A stretch of 41,260 nt of DNA, taken from positions 1 through 41,260 of the forward strand of contig CAILZB010000063.1 of the NCBI GenBank assembly GCA_903838565.1. Reading direction: 5' to 3'. Positions 33,896 to 41,260 of this stretch are shown one piece after another. The stretch is from an uncultured beta proteobacterium (GTDB lineage Bacteria; Pseudomonadota; Gammaproteobacteria; Burkholderiales; Burkholderiaceae_C). The notes below the pieces were generated by a model that saw only the letters and a program-made list of their open reading frames with translations, had not been told where the DNA came from and made no database searches. A program made the translations under genes and the position numbers. Every line of letters begins with the position of its first letter. The first letter of the stretch is position 1.

Positions 33896-34930
33896 ATGAG
33901 CCTCATCATCGATTGCCACGGCCACTACACCACGGCGCCGAAGGCGCTGGAGACCTGGCGCAACCAGCAGATCGCAGGGATCAAGGACCCGACCCTGATG
34001 CCCAAAGTCAGCGATCTGAAGATCAGCGACGACGAGCTGCGTGAATCCATCGAACTGAACCAGCTGCGCCTGATGAGGGAACGCGGCTCGGACCTGACCA
34101 TCTTCAGCCCGCGCGCCAGTTTCATGGCGCACCACATCGGCGACTTCCAGGTCTCCAGCACCTGGGCCGCGATCTGCAACGAGCTGTGCTACCGCGTGAG
34201 CCAGCTGTTCCCCGATCACTTCATCCCCGCCGCGATGCTGCCGCAAAGCCCCGGCGTCGACCCTGCCACCAGCATCCCCGAGCTGGTGAAGTGCGTCGAG
34301 CAATACGGCAACGTCGGCATCAACCTGAACCCGGACCCCTCCGGCGGCCACTGGACCAGTCCGCCCTTGAGCGACCGTTCCTGGTACCCGATCTACGAGA
34401 AGATGGTCGAGTACGAGATCCCGGCCATGGTGCACGTGAGCACCAGCTGCAATGCCTGCTTCCACACCACGGGCGCGCATTACCTCAACGCCGACACGAC
34501 GGCTTTCATGCAGTGCCTGACGTCGGATTTGTTCAAGGACTTTCCCACGCTCAAGTTCATCATCCCGCACGGCGGCGGCGCCGTTCCCTACCACTGGGGG
34601 CGCTTCCGAGGGCTGGCGCAGGAGCTGAAGAAGCCGCTGCTGAAGGACCACCTGCTGAACAACATCTTCTTCGACACCTGCGTCTACCACCAGCCCGGCA
34701 TCGACCTGCTGACCAAGGTGATTCCGGTGGAGAACATTCTGTTCGCCAGCGAGATGATCGGCGCGGTGCGCGGCATCGACCCCGAGACCGGCCACTATTA
34801 CGACGACACCAAGCGCTACATCGAGGCCTCGACTATCGTCGTGGGCGACGACCGCCACAAGATCTACGAGGGCAATGCGCGCCGCGTGTTCCCGCGGCTC
34901 GACGCCGCGCTCAAATTGAAAGGCCTCTGA
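33896..34930 (+). CDS. ligJ: 4-Oxalomesaconate hydratase
   Basis: Amidohydrolase-fold enzyme adding water to 4-oxalomesaconate to give 4-carboxy-4-hydroxy-2-oxoadipate. 344 residues. Metal-binding HxH is in [11 protein letters not shown] at the N-terminus. Further blocks are [44 protein letters not shown] and [17 protein letters not shown], all typical of LigJ/PmdE. The ribosome-binding site AGGAGAAAAGGAAG lies just upstream. The next gene starts 1 bp after its stop. Confidence 0.95.
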   Translation: MSLIIDCHGHYTTAPKALETWRNQQIAGIKDPTLMPKVSDLKISDDELRESIELNQLRLMRERGSDLTIFSPRASFMAHHIGDFQVSSTWAAICNELCYRVSQLFPDHFIPAAMLPQSPGVDPATSIPELVKCVEQYGNVGINLNPDPSGGHWTSPPLSDRSWYPIYEKMVEYEIPAMVHVSTSCNACFHTTGAHYLNADTTAFMQCLTSDLFKDFPTLKFIIPHGGGAVPYHWGRFRGLAQELKKPLLKDHLLNNIFFDTCVYHQPGIDLLTKVIPVENILFASEMIGAVRGIDPETGHYYDDTKRYIEASTIVVGDDRHKIYEGNARRVFPRLDAALKLKGL

Positions 34931-34931
34931 C

Positions 34932-35621
34932 ATGAGCTTGAACCAACTCGGCATCGTGAAGCGCAACATCGTTCGCGCTGACCCCGCCGCCGTCGAAAAG
35001 CTTTCGCGCTTCGGCGTTGCCACCGTGCACGAGGCCATGGGTCGCGTGGGGCTGATGAAGCCCTATATGCGGCCGATCTACACCGGGGCCCACATGTGCG
35101 GCACGGCCATCACGGTGCTGCTGCAGCCAGGCGACAACTGGATGATGCACGTCGCGGCCGAGCAATTGTTGCCCGGCGACGTGGTGGTGGCCGCCTGCAC
35201 CACCGACAACGACGACGGCTTCTTCGGCGACCTGCTGGCCACCAGTTTTCGCGCCCGCGGCGCGCTGGGCCTGATCATCGACGGCGGCTGCCGCGACGTG
35301 AAAGACCTGGCCGAGATGGACTTCCCCGTCTTTTCACGCGCGGTCCACGCCAAGGGAACGATCAAGGCCACGCTGGGTTCGGTCAACATCCCCGTCGTCT
35401 GCGCTGGTGCGCTGGTGAACCCGGGCGACGTGGTGATCGCCGACGCCGACGGCGTGGTGATCGTTCCCGCGGCATTGGCCCAGCAGGTGGCCGACGCAGC
35501 CGAGGCGCGCGAAGCGCTGGAGGCCGACAAGCGCGCCAAGTTCGCGTCCGGCGTGCTGGGCCTGGACATGTACAAGATGCGCGAACCGCTGGAAAAAGCC
35601 GGTCTGCGCTACATCGATTGA
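34932..35621 (+). CDS. ligK: 4-Carboxy-4-hydroxy-2-oxoadipate aldolase
   Basis: Class II (divalent-metal) aldolase of the RraA-like fold, splitting 4-carboxy-4-hydroxy-2-oxoadipate to pyruvate and oxaloacetate, the last pathway step. 229 residues. [28 protein letters not shown] holds the conserved Arg and Asp that bind substrate and metal; this is the block around residues 93-121. The N-terminus [18 protein letters not shown] is typical of LigK/PmdF. One base separates it from ligJ and four from ligI. Confidence 0.95.
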   Translation: MSLNQLGIVKRNIVRADPAAVEKLSRFGVATVHEAMGRVGLMKPYMRPIYTGAHMCGTAITVLLQPGDNWMMHVAAEQLLPGDVVVAACTTDNDDGFFGDLLATSFRARGALGLIIDGGCRDVKDLAEMDFPVFSRAVHAKGTIKATLGSVNIPVVCAGALVNPGDVVIADADGVVIVPAALAQQVADAAEAREALEADKRAKFASGVLGLDMYKMREPLEKAGLRYID

Positions 35622-35625
35622 TGCC

Positions 35626-36542
35626 ATGAGTTTCGAGAAAACACCGGGCTGGATGGACTGGTATGCCGGTCCTTCCAAGCCGACGTTTCAGGTGCCGGCT
35701 GGCAGCGTGGACGCGCACTGCCACGTGTTCGGCCCCGGAGCCGAATTCCCCTTCGCGCCCGAGCGCAAGTACACGCCCTGCGACGCGTCCAAGCAGCAAC
35801 TCTATGCGCTGCGCGACCACCTCGGTTTTGCGCGCAACGTGGTGGTGCAGGCCACCTGCCACGGCGCCGACAACCGCGCCATGGTCGATGCCTTGCTGCA
35901 TTCGAATGGACGTGCCCGCGGCGTGGCCACGGTCAAGCGTTCGGTCACCGATCAGGAACTGCAGGAACTGCATGCCGCCGGTGTGCGTGGCGTGCGCTTC
36001 AACTTCGTCAAGCGCCTGGTGGACTTCACGCCCAAGGATGAGCTGATGGAGATTGCCGCGCGCATTGCCCAACTCGGCTGGCACGTGGTGATCTATTTCG
36101 AGGCGGTGGACCTGCCCGAACTGTGGGACTTCTTCAGCGCACTGCCCACGACCGTGGTGGTGGACCACATGGGTCGGCCCGACGTGGGCTTGCCGGTGGA
36201 GGGGCCGCAGTTCGAGCTGTTCGTGAAGTTCATGCGCGAGCATCCGAATGTGTGGAGCAAGGTGAGCTGCCCCGAGCGCCTGAGCATTGCGGGACCGAAG
36301 GCGCTGAACGGCGAACGCGACCCTTATCGTGACGTGATCCCGTTTGCGCGGACCATCGTCGAGACCTTCCCGGATCGCGTGCTCTGGGGCACGGACTGGC
36401 CGCACCCGAACCTGAAGGACCATATGCCCGACGATGGTCTGCTGGTGGACTTCATCCCGCACATCGCCGTCACGCCCGAATTGCAGCACAAGCTGCTGGT
36501 GGACAACCCCATGCGCCTGTACTGGCCAGAGGAAAAAAGTTA

Positions 36543-36543
<1 letters not shown>
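35626..36543 (+). CDS. ligI: 2-Pyrone-4,6-dicarboxylate hydrolase
   Basis: Amidohydrolase-superfamily lactonase opening 2-pyrone-4,6-dicarboxylate to 4-oxalomesaconate. 305 residues. Family blocks are VDAHCHVFGPGAEFPF, DHMGRPDVGLP, WSKVSCPERLS and LWGTDWPHPN, containing the conserved His and Asp residues of LigI, which works without a metal. The TAA stop shares one base with the ATG of ligA. Confidence 0.96.
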
Positions 36544-38802
<2,259 letters not shown>

Positions 38803-38895
38803 AGAAAACGCTGCTGTCCTGTTGCAAGCTGTGACGAATGGCTGGCGCGGGTCGGCTAAGATCTGGCATCAATCCCCTAGCGAGCCATTGCATCC

Positions 38896-39756
38896 ATGAC
38901 CACCGCTGAACAGCTTGTCGCGTCGAGCGTGAACCTGGTCACACTGCCCGTGATTTTTGCGCGGGTGAAAAGCGTGATCGATGACCCCGATTCGTCCGTC
39001 GCTGATCTGGCGCAGGTCGTCGCTACGGATCCCGCGATCACGGCGCGCGTGCTCAAGCTCGTGAACAGCGCCTACCTGGGTCTTGGCGGTCAAGTGGACT
39101 CGCTTTCGCATGCGGTCACGATGCTGGGGATGAACCCGGTCCACGACCTGGTGTTGGCCAGTTCGGTGGTCGAGACTTTCGAACGGGTGCGACCAGAATT
39201 GATGGATGTGAGCAAGTTCTGGCGCGCCGGAGTGTTTCGCAGTCTGGCGGCGACGGCTTTGGCGCGCAAGAGCGGTCTGGTCGACCCCGGCCGTGTGTTC
39301 ACACAGGCGTTGATGAGTGATCTGGGTCACATGGTGCTCTTCCTCAAGGTGCCTGAACTCGCCGCACAAGCCAAGGAGCAGACCCGCGATCAACCCTGGA
39401 AGCGTGCCTGGGTCGAGCGCGAGTTGATCGGCTGCGACTTTGCCCAGGTGGGCGGCGCGCTGACGGACGCGTGGAAGCTTCCGGCCAGCTTCGGCGCGGT
39501 GATCCGCCAGCAGAATACGCCGCACAAGGCCGGCGCACACGCGCTGGAAGCGTCCCTGCTGCACATCGCCGCACTGCTGGCCGAAGGCCGCATCGTCGAA
39601 GACGGGAATGTGGCTTTCGATGCCCAAATCGAACCCTTCGCCTGGCAGACGCTGGGACTGAACGCCGACTGTCTGGGCGAGATCCTGCTGGAGGTTGAGA
39701 TCAACCTGTCTTCGACCGCCCAGCTGTTTGGCGTACCGATGGGCGGCACCGCCTAG
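38896..39756 (+). CDS. HDOD-domain protein
   Basis: A 286-residue cytoplasmic protein with an HDOD domain (about 8-200). HDOD is a degenerate relative of the HD phosphohydrolase fold used in signalling. Typical blocks are LPVIFARVKSVIDDPDSS, TDPAITARVLKLVNSAYLG and SHAVTMLGMNPVHDLVLAS, with SDLGHMVLFLKVPE in place of the HD metal pair. No other domain is seen. It interrupts the run of aromatic-degradation genes; a 7-bp inverted repeat AATGGCT/AGCCATT (38837-38889) lies ahead of its start. Its own promoter is likely. Confidence 0.9.
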   Translation: MTTAEQLVASSVNLVTLPVIFARVKSVIDDPDSSVADLAQVVATDPAITARVLKLVNSAYLGLGGQVDSLSHAVTMLGMNPVHDLVLASSVVETFERVRPELMDVSKFWRAGVFRSLAATALARKSGLVDPGRVFTQALMSDLGHMVLFLKVPELAAQAKEQTRDQPWKRAWVERELIGCDFAQVGGALTDAWKLPASFGAVIRQQNTPHKAGAHALEASLLHIAALLAEGRIVEDGNVAFDAQIEPFAWQTLGLNADCLGEILLEVEINLSSTAQLFGVPMGGTA

Positions 39757-39781
39757 AACTTCAACTTTGATCGCAACGCAT

Positions 39782-40132
39782 ATGGTCCAAACTCCAGCCA
39801 AGATCCCCGGCACCACGCCCTTTGACGGCGAGCAGGCGCGCAAGGGCTACGCCTTGAACAAGATGTGCTTTTCCTTCAATGACGCCAAGAATCGCGCCGA
39901 TTTTCTGAAGGACGAAGAGGCCTATATGCATTGCTACGGGCTGAACGAGCAGCAGGCCGCGGCGATCCGCGCGCGCAATGTGTTGCAGCTGATTGCGGCC
40001 GGCGGCAACGCCTACTACCTGGCCAAGTTCGCGGGCATCTTCGGCCTGGACATGCAGGACATTGGCGCCCAGCAGACGGGCATGAGCAAGGACGAATTCA
40101 AGGCCAAACTGCGCGCCGCCGCGCATCAGTAA
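39782..40132 (+). CDS. Second LigA-like extradiol dioxygenase alpha subunit
   Basis: A 116-residue small subunit homologous to LigA. It keeps IPGTTPFDGEQARKGYALNKMCFSF and AAGGNAYYLAKFAGIFGLD but lacks the C-terminal tail of the first copy and is diverged elsewhere. The following ligB-like gene starts 14 bp later. Substrate is uncertain: protocatechuate, gallate, a methoxylated analogue or another catechol acid are possible. An in-frame extension upstream to 39695 is not used, because it runs through the HDOD gene. Confidence 0.88.
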   Translation: MVQTPAKIPGTTPFDGEQARKGYALNKMCFSFNDAKNRADFLKDEEAYMHCYGLNEQQAAAIRARNVLQLIAAGGNAYYLAKFAGIFGLDMQDIGAQQTGMSKDEFKAKLRAAAHQ

Positions 40133-40146
40133 GCAGGACAGATACC

Positions 40147-40998
40147 ATGGCAAAACTCATCGGCGGCATCGCCACATCCCACATACCCGCCATCGGCGGC
40201 GCGATCCACAAGGGCTTGCAGCAAGACCCGTACTGGAAGCCTTTTTTCGATGGTTTTCCGCCGATCCGCGATTGGCTGGGCCAGGTCAAACCCGACGTTG
40301 TGGTGATGTTCTACAACGACCACGGTCTGAACTTCTTCCTCGACAAGATGCCCACCTTTGCCGTGGGCGCTGCGCCCCAGTATCACAACGCGGACGAAGG
40401 CTGGGGCATACCGACGCTGCCGCCGTTCCAGGGTGAACTGGATCTGTCGTGGCAGATCATCAATACGCTGGTCGAGAAGGAATTCGACATCGTCACCTGC
40501 CAGGAGATGCTGGTCGACCACGCCTGCACTTTGCCGCTCAAACTGCTTTGGCCTGAAGGGCCATGTCCGGTCACGGTGGTGCCGATCTGCATCAACACCG
40601 TGCAGTTTCCCCTGCCCAAGGCGAGCCGCGTCTATGCGCTGGGCAAGGCCGTGGGCGAGGCCATCGCGGCCTGGGACAGCAGCAAGACCGTGGCCGTGGT
40701 CGCCTCGGGCGGCTTGAGTCACCAGCTCGACGGCGAACGCGCCGGCTTCATCAACAAGGCCTTTGACCTGCAGTTCATGGAAAGCCTGCTGAGCAATCCC
40801 GAGTGGACGACGCAATTCAGCATCCACGAACTGGTGGAAAAAACCGGCACCCAGGGCGTGGAGCTGCTGATGTGGCTGGCCATGCGCGCCGCCCTCACCA
40901 GCGGCCCGAACGCCGGTGTGCGCAAGGTGCACAGCAACTACCACATTCCGATTTCGAATACGGCCACCGGGTTGCTGGCTCTGGAAAAGATTTCCTGA
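40147..40998 (+). CDS. Second LigB-like class III extradiol dioxygenase beta subunit
   Basis: A catalytic subunit of 283 residues paired with the preceding alpha subunit. Iron ligands His12 (ATSHIPAIG), His59 (FYNDHGLNF) and Glu in GVELLMWL, and the catalytic His in GGLSHQLDG, are all retained, so it should be active. It is clearly diverged from the first LigB in the segments that line the active site (for example PQYHNADEGWGIP versus [14 protein letters not shown]). A different substrate range is inferred. Confidence 0.9.
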   Translation: MAKLIGGIATSHIPAIGGAIHKGLQQDPYWKPFFDGFPPIRDWLGQVKPDVVVMFYNDHGLNFFLDKMPTFAVGAAPQYHNADEGWGIPTLPPFQGELDLSWQIINTLVEKEFDIVTCQEMLVDHACTLPLKLLWPEGPCPVTVVPICINTVQFPLPKASRVYALGKAVGEAIAAWDSSKTVAVVASGGLSHQLDGERAGFINKAFDLQFMESLLSNPEWTTQFSIHELVEKTGTQGVELLMWLAMRAALTSGPNAGVRKVHSNYHIPISNTATGLLALEKIS

Positions 40999-41025
40999 GA
41001 GCTTTCTGAGGGAGAGCTTTTCTTA
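40999..41025 (+). terminator. Probable intrinsic terminator after the second dioxygenase
   Basis: Directly after the stop, AGCTTTCT and GGAGAGCT form an 8-bp stem with two G-U pairs around GAG, and TTTCTTA follows. This has the shape of a Rho-independent terminator for the last two genes or the whole cluster. Confidence 0.5.
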
Positions 41026-41135
41026 GCCTGTGGCCCGCGGGGCATGCCGGGTCTCGCCCCGGCGGGCGAGGTGGGTTGCTCGGGTCTTGCGTCGAGTGCG
41101 CGGCTTTGTCGGGATGTGCGCCCGACTGCGCAGTA

Positions 41136-41163
41136 ACTTTCTTTTGCGTCGCCAAAAGAAAGT
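41136..41163. repeat. Family-typical intergenic hairpin repeat at the right edge
   Basis: ACTTTCTTTTG pairs perfectly with CAAAAGAAAGT (11 bp) around CGTCGC. It is followed by CACCAAAGAAAAGGCGACC. I recall this block as a frequent intergenic repeat in Comamonadaceae and related genomes. The rest of 41026-41260 shows only GC-rich palindromic sequence and no convincing gene. Confidence 0.6.
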
Positions 41164-41260
41164 CACCAAAGAAAAGGCGACCCCGCTCTCTGCTGCGCTG
41201 CTCGGCGCATACAGAGGGGGAAGTCCAGAGCACGAAGTCCAAACAACCAGAATGCAAGAC

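Noticed and set aside
33425..35038. Minus-strand open frame across galD, the repeat and ligJ
   Set aside because: It is antisense to clear pathway genes. The similarity of its middle to a frame at 8778-9923 simply reflects the shared dispersed repeat.
40895..41257. Minus-strand frame of 120 codons at the right edge
   Set aside because: It runs through a common intergenic repeat and the 3' end of the second ligB. Such frames over this repeat are spurious.

Overview
The window is GC-rich, densely coded chromosomal DNA. It most likely comes from a betaproteobacterium of the order Burkholderiales, family Comamonadaceae (relatives of Comamonas, Polaromonas, Rhodoferax, Ramlibacter). The evidence is a protocatechuate 4,5-cleavage cluster in Comamonas pmd order, families common in that group (DUF6622, DUF2145, DUF2817, DUF799/DUF4810/CsgG lipoproteins), and short dispersed repeats typical of these genomes. 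The taxonomic call is inference. No rRNA, tRNA, CRISPR array, prophage or complete insertion sequence was found. Forty-three intact protein genes and one interrupted gene are called.

Left part (1-10.4 kb). Five 25-bp tandem repeats at the left edge look like the end of a mobile element outside the window. Next come a receiver-PAS-GGDEF regulator, UppP (cell-wall lipid carrier recycling), a serC-serA pair for serine synthesis, a membrane protein joining a zinc ribbon to a SPOR domain, a small DUF6622 membrane protein, a LytS/LytTR-type two-component pair, a 97-bp dispersed repeat and a DUF2817 metallopeptidase-like enzyme.

Middle (10.4-27.7 kb). This part holds the tail-specific protease Prc and a tightly coupled five-gene operon that resembles a second Lol-type lipoprotein/outer-membrane trafficking system: helical periplasmic protein, LolD-like ATPase, FtsX permease, LolA-like carrier and outer-membrane barrel. 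A three-lipoprotein operon (CsgG-like, DUF4810, DUF799) follows. Then comes a Ugp-like ABC importer whose last gene is an endonuclease/exonuclease/phosphatase-family enzyme. A DUF2157 membrane-protein gene is broken by one in-frame amber codon. glnS and an orphan 82-residue protein follow.

Right part (27.7-41.3 kb). A DUF938 methyltransferase, a DUF2145 pair, split YeeE/YedE sulfur-transport halves and an SRAP (YedK) protein lead to a LysR regulator and the lig/pmd cluster: galD, ligJ, ligK, ligI, ligA, ligB, ligC. Together these encode conversion of protocatechuate by meta-cleavage to pyruvate and oxaloacetate. A second copy of the 97-bp repeat sits between galD and ligJ, where Comamonas has the transporter pmdK. 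Beyond ligC, an HDOD-domain gene precedes a second, diverged ligAB-like dioxygenase pair ending in a probable terminator. The right edge carries another family-typical intergenic repeat.

Most notable points: the amber-interrupted DUF2157 gene, the Lol-like operon with its own barrel, the paired dispersed repeats next to gene starts, the second extradiol dioxygenase of unknown substrate, and a 12-bp inverted repeat ahead of the Lol-like operon.
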